Positions 23,431-32,917 are shown, counted from the first letter of the stretch. The stretch: DNA of 64,000 bases from Candidatus Methylacidiphilum fumarolicum (GCF_949774925.1 NZ_OX458932.1:868001-932000), one strand, 5' to 3'. Translations and numbers: made by a program. The notes: generated from the sequence alone by a model not told the origin.

Positions 23431-24945
23431 ATGAAAGCCTGGATGTTGATTACTTTTTTTTACCTGGCCTTTTCTTTCTTCCTTCCTTCTGAAGGTTTAT
23501 CTCAAACGAACTTATGGGAAGAAATCAAAATAAAGGCTAGAGGTCTATCGAATCTACCTTTTCGTGAGCCACGAAGCCGCCTTCCTAGCTGGTTGGAAAA
23601 ACTCTCCTATGCCCAATGGGAAGCGATCCGATTTGATGCTAATAGCAGTCTTTGGAGAGAAGAAAATCTTCCTTTTGAAATTCAGTTTTATCATTTGGGT
23701 TCCATTTTTAAGATGCCTGTTACTATCTTTGAAGTAGTACGTGGCCAGGAAAAGAAAATTGAATTTTTGGAAAAATCTTTTTTTTATGGGCCATCCATAG
23801 AGAAAAAGCCGATAGAAAGGGACATCGGTTTTGCTGGCTTTTCAGTTTATAGTTCAGATCGGCAAAAAAATGAATATTGCATGATTGCGAAATTTCTCGG
23901 TGCTTGTTTTTTCCAGGGACTCCCTTGTGGGCAAGTCCCAGGAATAACAGCTAGAACAATTGCTATTAATACAGGTTTGGCCGATGGCGAGGAGTTTCCT
24001 TTTTTTAGGGAGTTTTGGCTTGTAAAGCCAAAAAAAGAGGATTCTGAGCTCGAACTCTACTCAATTGTGGATTCACCTAGTATCACTCAAGCCTGTCGGT
24101 TTATTATTCTATCTGAGGGCTTTTCTACTGTGTGTAAAATTGATACACAACTATTTTTTCGTTCCTCTCCCAAAAAAATTGGGATAGCTCCTCTATCTGC
24201 CATGTTTGAGTATGGAGAAAATGGTCCCAAAGTCCTGTCGGATTATAGACCACAGGTTCATGAGGCTGACGGACTACTTATTGCTTCTGCTACTGGAGAT
24301 TGGACATGGACCCCTTTGGAAAATCCTTCACGGCTGGTTTTAAAGGAAATAGCTAAAGGCCAACTTTTGGGATTTGGATTGGTGCAAAGGAATAGACTTT
24401 ATGATCATTACCAGGATATCCATAGAAGCTTTCAGGATATGCCCTCTGCGTGGGTACAGTTAAACAGTGGATTTTTAGAAGATGGGAGAGTTGAATTGGT
24501 GGAGGTTCCCCTCAAAGATGATTTGAACAAAAATATTCTTCTTTTCTGGACTCCATCTAAAACCCCTTTTGCTGGTCAGTCACTGAGCTTTAGTTATTCA
24601 ATCAGTTGGCTTAGAGGAGAGGTACCGGCTGAGGGAAAATTGGGCAAAGTTATTTCGGCAAGAGTGGACCGAACGAAAATATCTCAGGGTAAAACAGCTG
24701 TTTTACTCAGTTTTAAGGGAGAATCACTGGAAGAGAATGCTGCCTTGGGATTTAATCCAGTGGTTCATGTTCTGTCGGGAGGCGAGCTCCTTTACGCTAC
24801 TGTTGGATGGGAGGCTCAAGAAAAAACGGCGCTGTTAGAAGTGCAAATCCAGGAAAATGGGAGAGAACCATTGCGAGTAGAAGGTTGGCTTGAAAAAAAA
24901 GGGAACAAACTAACCGAAAGGTGGTATCAAGAATTTTTCAAATGA
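23431..24945 (+). CDS. opgG: Periplasmic glucan biosynthesis protein OpgG/OpgD, copy 2
   Basis: A second family member of about 504 residues lies directly behind copy 1 with the same blocks: LSYAQWEAIRFD, FYHLGSIFKMPV, IGFAGFSVYS, GACFFQGLP, GITARTIAINT, FREFWLVKP, IAPLSAMF, HEADGL, RNRLYDHY. The start at 23431 leads straight into a signal peptide (MKAWMLITFFYLAFSFFLPS). An in-frame ATG at 23410, overlapping copy 1, is the alternative. In E. coli the paralogue OpgD adjusts glucan chain structure, and this copy may play that part. The next small gene starts inside its stop (ATGA overlap). Confidence 0.9.
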   Translation: MKAWMLITFFYLAFSFFLPSEGLSQTNLWEEIKIKARGLSNLPFREPRSRLPSWLEKLSYAQWEAIRFDANSSLWREENLPFEIQFYHLGSIFKMPVTIFEVVRGQEKKIEFLEKSFFYGPSIEKKPIERDIGFAGFSVYSSDRQKNEYCMIAKFLGACFFQGLPCGQVPGITARTIAINTGLADGEEFPFFREFWLVKPKKEDSELELYSIVDSPSITQACRFIILSEGFSTVCKIDTQLFFRSSPKKIGIAPLSAMFEYGENGPKVLSDYRPQVHEADGLLIASATGDWTWTPLENPSRLVLKEIAKGQLLGFGLVQRNRLYDHYQDIHRSFQDMPSAWVQLNSGFLEDGRVELVEVPLKDDLNKNILLFWTPSKTPFAGQSLSFSYSISWLRGEVPAEGKLGKVISARVDRTKISQGKTAVLLSFKGESLEENAALGFNPVVHVLSGGELLYATVGWEAQEKTALLEVQIQENGREPLRVEGWLEKKGNKLTERWYQEFFK

Positions 24946-25334
24946 AGGATAATCAGCTGGCATCTTTTCTAAAAGAGAGGCTTCTTTTCTATGCGAGCCT
25001 TTGCTCGTGTGAAGAAAAGGAGGCTAGGCAAGCTCTAGAGGAGGCTTTTAGCTCTGCGGATAATCCTGAAGGAGTTTTTGATACATTTAGAGTATTTTGT
25101 TCTGGCACCAAAAATAAAGAAGCCTTTCTTAGGCAGTGGATTGAGATGGAGCTGCATCAGTTCTTTATCTACAAAGAAGAGAGGTTTTGCTTTGATCCAA
25201 CCTTTTCTAAACCCTTAGCAGTAGCGATGCTGCCGATTAAAAGGAGGTCGATGAAGGCTTCTGTTCTCTTGGAACCAAACCAGTTTCTGAAAATTGTTGC
25301 ATTTTTTGGACGCTTACAAAGAAAGTCTGCTTAG
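24942..25334 (+). CDS. Small protein resembling the detached N-terminal region of OpgH
   Basis: The 130-residue protein starts at an ATG overlapping the stop of the second opgG (ATGA). It is soluble and helical. Its C-terminal third, PLAVAMLPIKRRSMKASVLL...FFGRL, resembles by eye the stretch of OpgH that precedes the first transmembrane segment, AMPEATRSSM...FWDRL in E. coli OpgH. The next gene starts just after that region (at RRRILLLFL). The gap is 22 bases and the frame differs, so this is either a naturally split OpgH made as two chains or an old frameshift. Codon usage looks intact, favouring a real protein. Confidence 0.6.
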   Translation: MKDNQLASFLKERLLFYASLCSCEEKEARQALEEAFSSADNPEGVFDTFRVFCSGTKNKEAFLRQWIEMELHQFFIYKEERFCFDPTFSKPLAVAMLPIKRRSMKASVLLEPNQFLKIVAFFGRLQRKSA

Positions 25335-25356
25335 CTTTTTATAAAGAAAAACCTCG

Positions 25357-27435
25357 ATGATACGGCAAAGCTCATGGGAAAGGATTGCGCTGAGGCGAAG
25401 GATTTTACTACTTTTTCTAGTAATAATTCCTACCATAATAGCCAGTGAGTTCATGGCGGAAATTCTTCCATACAAGGGGTCTAATCCCCTGGAAATAGCT
25501 ATCATTATTCTTTTTGGAATTCTCTTTGGTTGGATATCAATCGGTTTATGGACGGCGATTGCAGGATTTCTGCTACTTGTTGGAAATAAAGAGAAAGTTA
25601 AAGCAACGCGGATTGAATCTATATCTATTATGGCAGAAACCAAAGTGGCTGTCTTAATGCCCATTTATTGTGAAAAAGTTGAAAGGATATGTGCCGGGAT
25701 CGAAGCCATTTATAGGTCCATAGAAGAAAATGGGAAACTTTCCTTTTTTGATTTTTTTATCCTTAGCGATTCGGATAGTCCAGATAACCAGATCGAAGAG
25801 GAGATTGGCTGGGCGAATCTTTGCAGAAAAGTCAACGGCATAGGCAAAATTTTTTATAGGGTAAGAAGAGTACGGTTAAAAAAGAAAAGTGGGAATATCG
25901 CTGAATTTTGTAGGCGCTGGGCTGCTTATTACAAATACTTAATCGTTCTGGATGCGGACAGTCTCATGGGAGGGCATACAATGATAAGGCTTGTGGAAAT
26001 CATGGAATCCAATCCATCTGTTGGATTGGTTCAAACAGTTCCTAAAGCGGTTGGTGCCAGTTCTCTTTTTTCTCGAATAGAACAATTTTCAAGCCATCTT
26101 TTGGGTTCCATGTTTGCTGCTGGCATTCATTATTGGCAGCTTGGAGATGGCCAATATTGGGGACATAATGCAATTATCCGGACCGAGCCCTTCATAAAAT
26201 ATTGTGGCTTGCCAAAACTATCTGATAGGCTGCCATTTGGGGGAGAAATCCTCAGCCATGATTTTGTCGAATCGGCCCTTTTGAGAAAATCAGGCTATTC
26301 GGTTTGGTTAGCTTATGAGCTTGAGGATAGCTATGAAGAGCTGCCTCCAACCCTTCTTGACGAATTGAAAAGAGACAGGAGGTGGTGTCAAGGCAATCTC
26401 CAACATCTTCGACTCATCTTTTCTAAAGGCTTGTTTATCTTTAATCGATTTCTTTTCCTTAATGGGGTGATGGCCTATGGTTCCGCGGTGCTTTGGGGAG
26501 GATTTCTAGTGCTTACTACTCTAGAAAGCCTGCTTCATATTTTTATCGTTCCAAACTACTTCCCTCAAGGGTTAAGCCTTTTCCCTAGTTGGCCTGTGTT
26601 TCATGCTGATTGGGCAGCGCTGCTTTTTCTGTTTACTCTTTTGGTATTATTAATGCCGAAGCTCTTAGGGGTGCTTCTTGTGATTTGGGCTAGGGAATTG
26701 GAAAAATATGGGGGGCTAAAAAATCTTCTAGAAAGTGTATTCCTAGAAATTCTGTTTTCGACCTTGATTGCACCTATCAAAGCACTTTTCCATGGACTTT
26801 TTATTTTGTCTGCTTTCTTGGGAAAAAGGGTCAGCTGGGGCAAACAGATACGGGAAGGAGCTGAATTTTCTTGGAAAGATGGATTGTATCACTTTTTCCC
26901 TGTGACTATTATTGGCATGGCTCTTGGGATTAGTACCTACCTATTAAATCCTTCAAGTTTCTGGTGGCTTTTACCTGTTATTTTTTCTTTTTTGCTTTCC
27001 ATTCCTCTAGCTGTGCTTTCCAGTAAGATCTCTTTAGGAAAGAAGGCAAAAGAAAAAGGGATCTTTATGGTTCCGGTCGAGTCAGATCCAACCCCTGTGA
27101 TTGTTGCCTTAAGAAAAGCGCTGGACGAAAAGGCTTCTTATGTAAGAAGAGGACTTTCAATTTATGGCTTTAGATCTGCAGTCGTTGATCCGTTGATCCA
27201 TGCCCTGCATTTAGCCTGCGTTGGTTTGTCAAAATGCAAAAAGGAGTCTATGGAGATTAAGGAATGGAAACAACAATTAATTGAACGCTCACTTCAAAAT
27301 GGCCCTGAGTCCTTATCCTCTTTCGAAAAAAAAGCGCTCTTAAGAGATCCCTATAGCTTGAGCCTTCTTCATAAGAAAATATGGACTGCCGATCCACCCA
27401 TCTGGAAGCTCTGGGTGGGAGATTCCGAAAGGTAG
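25357..27435 (+). CDS. opgH: Glucans biosynthesis glucosyltransferase OpgH/MdoH
   Basis: This inner-membrane family-2 glycosyltransferase polymerises UDP-glucose into the backbone of periplasmic glucans. The 692-residue protein has two N-terminal membrane segments (LLLFLVIIPTIIAS; AIIILFGILFGWISIGLWT). The catalytic domain carries AVLMPIYCE, ILSDSDSPD, VLDADSLM, the acceptor motif SHDFVE and the processive signature KRDRRWCQGN. At least four more membrane segments follow (VLWGGFLVLTTLESL, LLFLFTLLVLLMPKLLGVLL and others). It is shorter than E. coli OpgH at the N-terminus; the missing part seems to be the small gene just upstream. ATG 25357 is the first good start. Confidence 0.94.
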   Translation: MIRQSSWERIALRRRILLLFLVIIPTIIASEFMAEILPYKGSNPLEIAIIILFGILFGWISIGLWTAIAGFLLLVGNKEKVKATRIESISIMAETKVAVLMPIYCEKVERICAGIEAIYRSIEENGKLSFFDFFILSDSDSPDNQIEEEIGWANLCRKVNGIGKIFYRVRRVRLKKKSGNIAEFCRRWAAYYKYLIVLDADSLMGGHTMIRLVEIMESNPSVGLVQTVPKAVGASSLFSRIEQFSSHLLGSMFAAGIHYWQLGDGQYWGHNAIIRTEPFIKYCGLPKLSDRLPFGGEILSHDFVESALLRKSGYSVWLAYELEDSYEELPPTLLDELKRDRRWCQGNLQHLRLIFSKGLFIFNRFLFLNGVMAYGSAVLWGGFLVLTTLESLLHIFIVPNYFPQGLSLFPSWPVFHADWAALLFLFTLLVLLMPKLLGVLLVIWARELEKYGGLKNLLESVFLEILFSTLIAPIKALFHGLFILSAFLGKRVSWGKQIREGAEFSWKDGLYHFFPVTIIGMALGISTYLLNPSSFWWLLPVIFSFLLSIPLAVLSSKISLGKKAKEKGIFMVPVESDPTPVIVALRKALDEKASYVRRGLSIYGFRSAVVDPLIHALHLACVGLSKCKKESMEIKEWKQQLIERSLQNGPESLSSFEKKALLRDPYSLSLLHKKIWTADPPIWKLWVGDSER

Positions 27436-27473
27436 AATGAAAAACAAAGCGAACTGTGTTAGAATACTTCCTA

Positions 27474-27953
27474 ATGGCTATTGCGATTATTGGTTGCGGT
27501 CAATTGCTTAGAAAAGATGATGGGCTTGGACCTGAGTTGATTCGAAGGCTTGCTTCATTGCATCCACCGCTGCCAGTAAAACTCATTGATTATGGAACAT
27601 CGGGCTTTTCGCTCTTAGATGATTTGGAGGAATACGATTCTTTAATTGTGATCGATGGACTAATGAGTGGATCTACCCCTGGAACTATTTTTATGGTTGG
27701 AGGGGAGCAGCTTGAAAAGTTGTTAGAGACAGGTCCCTATGCCGATCTGCATTCTTTCCGCTGGGATGATGCCTTGAAATGGGGTAAATGGCTCTATAAG
27801 GAAAGGTTCCCTAAAAATATCAAAATCTATTTGGTTGAGGTTAAAGAGGTGGGCTATGGGATCGGTCTTTCAGAACCAGTAAAAGAAGCAATTGAGAGAC
27901 TTGTAGAAATGTTCAAAAAAGAGTTTAGTTCAGGAGAAAACGAGATTAGCTAA
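27474..27953 (+). CDS. Hydrogenase maturation protease (HupD/HyaD family)
   Basis: The protease clips the C-terminal tail of the [NiFe]-hydrogenase large subunit after nickel insertion. The 159-residue protein starts [20 protein letters not shown], with the metal-sensing acidic residue in DDGLG. Then come [24 protein letters not shown] with the second Asp, and [10 protein letters not shown] with the His ligand, all expected of this family. The start at 27474 gives the standard length; a GTG at 27456 would add six residues. It lies four bases before hypA and is in one operon with it, downstream of opgH. Confidence 0.88.
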   Translation: MAIAIIGCGQLLRKDDGLGPELIRRLASLHPPLPVKLIDYGTSGFSLLDDLEEYDSLIVIDGLMSGSTPGTIFMVGGEQLEKLLETGPYADLHSFRWDDALKWGKWLYKERFPKNIKIYLVEVKEVGYGIGLSEPVKEAIERLVEMFKKEFSSGENEIS

Positions 27954-27957
27954 ATCT

Positions 27958-28299
27958 ATGCATGAACTCTCCCTGTGCGAATCATTGGTTTCTTTGCTTG
28001 AAGAAAAGGCTCTGGAATTAGGATTTCATAAGGTCAAAAAAATTGTCTTAAAGACAGGTCCCTTAGCCCTTATTGAACCAGAAGCGATGAAGTTTTCCTT
28101 TTCGATTGCTTCTAAAGGAACAATTGCCGAAGGAGCCGAACTTCATATTGAAGAAATTCTTGTCAAAGCTTACTGCTTAAGTTGTCAAAAGGAAGGATTT
28201 GTAGGAAAAATTGGCGAGAGCTGTCCTAACTGTGAGGGAGTCATGATCCTATCCGAAGAGGGCAAAGAATTAACAGTAGATAGTATAGAGGTGGAATAA
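27958..28299 (+). CDS. hypA: Hydrogenase nickel-insertion protein HypA
   Basis: HypA is the nickel-delivering maturation factor for [NiFe]-hydrogenase. The 113-residue protein starts [11 protein letters not shown] with the N-terminal nickel-binding His2. It has the pattern [19 protein letters not shown] and a zinc site CLSCQK...CPNCEG. The length is typical. It is four bases downstream of the maturation protease and two bases upstream of the endonuclease V-like gene, so all three probably share a transcript. Confidence 0.95.
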   Translation: MHELSLCESLVSLLEEKALELGFHKVKKIVLKTGPLALIEPEAMKFSFSIASKGTIAEGAELHIEEILVKAYCLSCQKEGFVGKIGESCPNCEGVMILSEEGKELTVDSIEVE

Positions 28300-28301
28300 A
28301 C

Positions 28302-28994
28302 GTGGATGGGTGGCCTACAACCATAGAAGAGTTGATTTCGGAACAAAAAAGAATAGCCATGCTTTCTTTTTCAAATTGGGAAAAACCTTCCAAACCATTT
28401 GTCTGTGCTGCAGTCTTCATCTGTTACGGACAACCAAAAAGTGGACCTGGTAAAAAATTCGATCAAGGGTGGGTGGCTGCCATTGCCCTTTTTCCAGATG
28501 GACAAGTAAAGACTTTTGCTATTTCTGAAAGAGCTTTTTTCGATTATATTCCAGGGTTGCTTGCTTTAAGAGATGGACCATTATTAGAAAAAGCTGTTGT
28601 TGGACTTAATCTTCGCCCTGAGCTTCTTTTTGTGAATGCAACTTCAAGGGATCATCCTCACAGAGCGGGTCTGGCTCTGCATTTGGGTTATAAGCTGGAT
28701 ATTCCCACGGTGGGGATCACAAGAAAACCTTTAATAGCCAAAGGCGCTCTTCCAGGAAAGAACAGAGGAGATAGATCCGAACTTCGAATCGGGAACGAAA
28801 CTGTTGCCTTTTGGCTTAGGACGCAAGAGAACAAAGCGCCGCTTGTTGTGCATCCAGGCTACCGACTCGATTGGGAGACAGCGATAGAGATTGTTCTTCG
28901 CTATACCCTAAAATATAGGACTCCAGAACCATTAAGACTTGCTAGAAAAGCAGCTAGGTTATGTCGTGCAGGATTCGTGCGTTCAGCTCTGTGA
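28302..28994 (+). CDS. Endonuclease V homologue with altered catalytic residues
   Basis: The 230-residue protein keeps the endonuclease V scaffold: YIPGLLALRDGP, the HP block HPHRAGLALHLG, IPTVGITRKPL, and the end YRTPEPLRLARKAAR. The family cuts DNA or RNA next to deaminated bases using three acidic residues and a His. Aligned to E. coli Nfi, all four are changed. The first Asp (GADVGF) falls in CAAVFICYG, Glu of FREYP is Asp in LRDGP, Asp of VDGHG is Asn in VNATS, and His of TGHR is Tyr in PGYR. It therefore looks like a non-catalytic relative. The GTG start has GAGGTGG 8 bases upstream. It follows hypA directly. Confidence 0.8.
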   Translation: MDGWPTTIEELISEQKRIAMLSFSNWEKPSKPFVCAAVFICYGQPKSGPGKKFDQGWVAAIALFPDGQVKTFAISERAFFDYIPGLLALRDGPLLEKAVVGLNLRPELLFVNATSRDHPHRAGLALHLGYKLDIPTVGITRKPLIAKGALPGKNRGDRSELRIGNETVAFWLRTQENKAPLVVHPGYRLDWETAIEIVLRYTLKYRTPEPLRLARKAARLCRAGFVRSAL

Positions 28995-29077
28995 TCATGG
29001 ATTCTTATATTTTGTTCAGAAGAACAGGTTGTTTCTGATAGAAAAAAAGTTACAATTATTAAAAAAGGAGCGAACCT

Positions 29078-29380
29078 ATGCCCACTTTTATTATCCTCAG
29101 CCGATTAACTCCAGAAAGTATGAAAGAGCCATCAGAAATCAAAAATTTATCGAAGGTTGTTTCCAGTAAGATCAAAGAGGAATGCCCAGGGATAAAATGG
29201 AAGGAAAGCTATGCGACACTAGGAGAATATGACATTGTGGACATTGTTGAGGCAAAAGATGTAGCTGAGGTGGAAAAAGCAGCGATGATACTCCGGGGGT
29301 ATGGAAAAGAAATCACTGAAACGATGTCAGCCGTTCCCTGGGATGAATTTGTTTCATCTATGGCTATTCATAAGAAATAA
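29078..29380 (+). CDS. GYD-domain protein
   Basis: The 100-residue protein starts MPTFIILSRLTPE, with a short ferredoxin-like pattern containing ESYATLGEYDIVDIVEAKD, characteristic of GYD-domain proteins. These are small cytoplasmic proteins of unknown function. AAAAGGAG lies 8 bases before the ATG. It is on the same strand as the endonuclease V-like gene, 83 bases downstream, probably with its own leader. Nothing about regulation or partners is visible. Confidence 0.75.
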   Translation: MPTFIILSRLTPESMKEPSEIKNLSKVVSSKIKEECPGIKWKESYATLGEYDIVDIVEAKDVAEVEKAAMILRGYGKEITETMSAVPWDEFVSSMAIHKK

Positions 29381-29543
29381 TTGATTGAAAGAAGAAGCCT
29401 TTCTTTTTACTCGCGCGTGATTTCGAAAGGACTTTTGTCTGTACGGATTCCTACACAAACAGGCTGGCAGATTTTACCAACTGCTATTTGTTCTCTGAAT
29501 GCAACTTCGAAATGAATCGTTGGTTTTGTCCAGTGGATAGAAA

Positions 29544-30771
29544 GAGTAAAGAATAGTTATGGATATTGCGATGCCAATCTAGTTGTTAAATGTCTGCCTG
29601 GCATGCCCATAACCTGTATTCACCGAAGAAGTTTGGCGCGCTAATCGTTCGCAGCGTCAACAGGCAGTAACAAAAGGCGGTGGGAAGGAGTATTGCCCGC
29701 CAAACGGACTTGGGCAAAACGGTGAACACACGGCTGGGGGATTGAAAGCAGAGGACTAAACTACAAGAGAAAGGATTTCCTCAGGTCTGATGGAGATGGG
29801 GGAGATCTCCAGGATTGTGGTCGCTCACAAGGACTAGCTAGTCTGGTTCAGTTTCGAATGACCCCTAGAAGTTTTGCCCCTCTCTTAGGACCAAAATCCT
29901 CGTCATGAACGGGCGAATCCCTTTCTCTCGAGGAAGAGATGCCCAAGGATCTCCTTTTGATCATTTCCTACTTTCCCCAGCCCTCTTTTCGGTTTGTGCC
30001 AATACAAAAAGAAAAAAACCAGAGGCCATAGGGAAACCTGGGGAAGCCGGATGAGGCGAGGCGGCGAACAATCCAGGGCGGAAAGCCTGCGGCTGAACAC
30101 GAAGAAGTGTGAGATGCTAGGGGATCTTTGCCTTCGCTACGCAATCGAGGGAAAGCAGTTTCTTGTCTCTTTCTCTGGCTTAGATCGCTTCGCGGAAAGA
30201 CTCTCGAAAACGTGGGAAGTGAGACAAGCTTGTGGTGGAAGGCTACCCGAGCCCCTAGCAGATTGCAGGCAAAAGTGTGGAAGGTAGCCCTCTGAGACGA
30301 CTAGGAAACGATCGAAAAGTGTGGGTTAGCCTCCTCTGCGATGATCAACCCAAAGATCTGGCAATGCCTGAGATGGACAGAAGGAGCAAAGCGGGTTGTT
30401 TTCTAGATATTCCATTCTCTGCAGCAGCTTGTTTCTATGTTAGGAAAAAGAGAGCTGCCCGCTTCTAAATTTCACATGAAAAAAGAGAGGCAAGATACCA
30501 TTCTTTTGAGCTTGCGAAAGGGCAATCGGAAAGCTGCCAAGAGTGAGGCTGACTCACTCAATTGGATGCGAGGAATGGAGATACCGGACTTTTGAAGAGA
30601 AGGAAAGACAGTATATCCCGTTCATGAGTCTTGAAGGTGGTAAAAGGATGGTCATTGCTTTATTTGCTAACTTAAAGATTTGGGGCATGATGTGTCTTGT
30701 TTCCAAGGAAAAGGAGGCGGGAATTCCCTACGGGGCGTCACTACAAATTCCGAAGCGATTATAGGGGGAAG
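29544..30771 (+). repeat. 1.23-kb repeat, left copy (inverted relative to 58801-60044)
   Basis: This segment is nearly identical, in opposite orientation, to 58801-60044. Matching short frames include one giving MEGSPLRRLGNDRKVW at 30277 and 59307 and one giving MRLTHSIGCEEW at 30543 and 59029. The copies differ by a 13-base tandem duplication and scattered changes. It is GC-richer than its surroundings. No frame has a recognisable protein domain, so it may be a decayed or non-autonomous mobile element, or a structured RNA. The start and end were set where the two copies stop matching. Confidence 0.85.
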
Positions 30772-30929
30772 CGTCACAAGCCCAAAACTCATGGTCTCTT
30801 CCCATAGGGCTCGCAGGAATTAACAATAAGTTTTATCAATAGAGGAGGCAACAACCAGTTAAAATAAAAAAGATGAAAAGGAATGCTTGCAATTCTTCAA
30901 AAGCTGAATAAGGAAAAAGAGACAAATTA

Positions 30930-31002
30930 TGCCGCGTGGTGCAATTGGTAGCACATCAGACTCTGGATCTGAGTGTTCTAGGTTCGAATCCTAGCGCGGC
31001 AG
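30930..31002 (+). tRNA. tRNA-Gln (anticodon CTG)
   Basis: A complete cloverleaf can be drawn: acceptor TGCCGCG/CGCGGCA with discriminator G, a D-arm with GGTAGC, anticodon stem TCAGA/TCTGA with loop CTCTGGA giving anticodon CTG, and a T-arm with GGTTCGAATCC. The CCA end is not encoded. It lies 158 bases after the left copy of the 1.23-kb repeat. Confidence 0.95.
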
Positions 31003-31490
31003 CAGGGTTTGAAAAGGTTTTTTTTCAAGGCTTTTATCAAGTCTCTCTCCCCCAATATTAGCCTACGCACGCCATTAGGAGTTATTGATCAATCAATCAA
31101 GAAAACAAGGATAGAGAATCTGTTGGAAAGGGGGGCTGAGATGCTGCTTTTACATATTGATTTTTTGCGCGATAAAAATACAGACTGGATTTTTCTTCTC
31201 TTGATGAACGAAGAGCTTGGGGGATTGAGAGTCGGTCAGTGCGAGAAGGGCCTTGGACCTGTTCTCATTAGAGTGCAAAACTCAGCCACTCAATGAGTTG
31301 TTGAGCACCAGTTATCTAGAGCATATATTCCATTTATCCCTGGTCCTTGCCAATTATAAGAGCAATAAAATCTATCGATCAATTCAGGATTGTTTTTAAA
31401 GCCTTCAAACATCTCTTAGTAATGAAGAACAGCCAAAGACTTTGTAACGCTCTAGCAGAAGAGGAAAGGCTAAAGAAAATAGGAAACTCT
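31003..31490. other. Intergenic region after tRNA-Gln
   Basis: No supported gene lies between the tRNA and the methyltransferase start. A 95-codon frame from a TTG at 31009 begins just after the tRNA and has neither a ribosome binding site nor a recognisable fold, so I do not call it. The promoter of the methyltransferase probably lies here. Confidence 0.4.
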
Positions 31491-32435
31491 ATGTTTTTAA
31501 ATTACAAACAACAAAACAAAAATTCACCCCCTTTTCTACTGCTAAAAAAGCAGAAGAAAAAAAGGACAAAAACATATTTAAAAATAATCTTGTTGATTGT
31601 ATCTAGTATTAATTTTTTTTCTTTAAAATTATTTTCCTATAATCCTATAACGAATGATTCTCTTGAACTTGCTAGGCTTTACGATAAGCTGAGTACGCCT
31701 CAATACATTCAAGGAAAAGAACTCATAAAACTTTTAAAGGTTACTCCAGGAAGTTTTGTTCTTGATTTAGGTTGTGGAACAGGAAGACTAGCTGCCTATT
31801 TGAGAGAACTCGTTGGCCCTAAGGGATGGATTATTGGAATGGATCCGTCCCCTTATCGAATAGAGATTGCAAAACAAAAGATGAAAAAAGGGCTTTCCTT
31901 TCAACTTGGCGGGAGTGAGGATCTGGGAGTATTTAAAGACAATTTTTTTGATTTTGTATATTTGAACAGTGTTTTTTATTGGATTAGAGACAAAGAAACA
32001 GCCTTAGTCGAAATTTACAGGATTTTAAAACCAGGAGGGAAATTGGGAATAACTTCTGGTTATAAATTTGAAAATTCTCCTCTCCTGAAAATTGTTAATG
32101 AGGCTATCATGGAGGTGATGGGTAAAGAATTTGCAAGCGGGGAGATGAATGAGGATTCTTTTGGTAAAGAAGACTTTAAGGAGTTACTTAAAGAAAGTGG
32201 ATTTCTTATTATCCATTTTGAGCAAAAAGAATATACAGACTATTTTTCAAGCCCCAAAGAAGTTATTCAGTTTTTTAAAGCAAGCAGCAATGGAAATTTA
32301 CTAGAAGATATTCCTCAAACAAAGCGAGCCTTCATTTTATCAAAAATCGAAACGAGGTTAGAAAGGCTACGTTCTTCGAAAGGAATTAAAATTATTCATT
32401 GGACAATGTTAGCGGTGTGTCAAAAACCCTTATAA
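31491..32435 (+). CDS. SAM-dependent methyltransferase (class I) with an N-terminal hydrophobic segment
   Basis: The roughly 314-residue protein has the class I SAM-binding motif FVLDLGCGTGRLAAYL, the acidic loop IGMDPSPYR, motif DFVYLNSVFYWIRD and the hinge RILKPGGKLGIT. This family methylates small molecules, lipids or proteins; the substrate is not evident. Before the catalytic domain is a basic stretch and one hydrophobic segment (IILLIVSSINFFSLKLF), suggesting membrane attachment or export. The chosen ATG at 31491 has AGGAAA 6 bases upstream; the frame is open to 31347 but without a better start. It stands alone between intergenic stretches. Confidence 0.75.
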   Translation: MFLNYKQQNKNSPPFLLLKKQKKKRTKTYLKIILLIVSSINFFSLKLFSYNPITNDSLELARLYDKLSTPQYIQGKELIKLLKVTPGSFVLDLGCGTGRLAAYLRELVGPKGWIIGMDPSPYRIEIAKQKMKKGLSFQLGGSEDLGVFKDNFFDFVYLNSVFYWIRDKETALVEIYRILKPGGKLGITSGYKFENSPLLKIVNEAIMEVMGKEFASGEMNEDSFGKEDFKELLKESGFLIIHFEQKEYTDYFSSPKEVIQFFKASSNGNLLEDIPQTKRAFILSKIETRLERLRSSKGIKIIHWTMLAVCQKPL

Positions 32436-32917
32436 ATCAGTGTTGCTGAGTATGTGGCACCATTGACTGTCGTTTTTCTCCAGATGATAGCTTTGCATTC
32501 GAGTTGGAAAAAATCAAAAATTGTGAGGATCTTCTAAACTACTATAAAGGTTCATCGAATCACTTTTTTGATCACCTTAGTCATCCAGAAGCAAAGTCTT
32601 TAGTTTTCTCTAATTGATTGTTGAAGACGAAATAAAAAAGAAACGAAAAAAATCGAATAAGCTTTTCAAAGAAGCCAACTGAAAGAACGTCGTACCAATT
32701 TGAAAATTCGAAGCTTGATGTACAGTGAGTTATGAAATGATTCCCAAACATGGGATCGATTCCACCGTCTGTAAAGAATATGAAATAAAACTGATTGAGT
32801 TCGGGGAAGGGGCCCTTTCCCTATTTGTTAATCCAAACAGGTAAGGGCCCGCTTTCAGGGAAAATTTTTATGCCAATGAGTTTTTCTTTTGTAAGGAAAT
32901 TCTAAGGTGACATTTAA
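32436..32917. other. Intergenic region with possible gene remnants
   Basis: There are 482 bases between two convergent genes. One short frame without a start (around 32455-32615) and a 35-codon ATG frame (32737-32844, MIPKHGIDSTVCKEYE...) look faintly protein-like, but no family is recognised. They may be decayed genes. Confidence 0.3.

Noticed and set aside
29544-30771. Repeat considered as a known structured RNA (group II intron or tmRNA)
   Set aside because: No intron domain V, tmRNA or RNase P signature could be found, so I leave it as an unresolved repeat.
31009-31296. 95-codon frame just after tRNA-Gln
   Set aside because: It begins with TTG seven bases after the tRNA, has no ribosome binding site and no recognisable motif.
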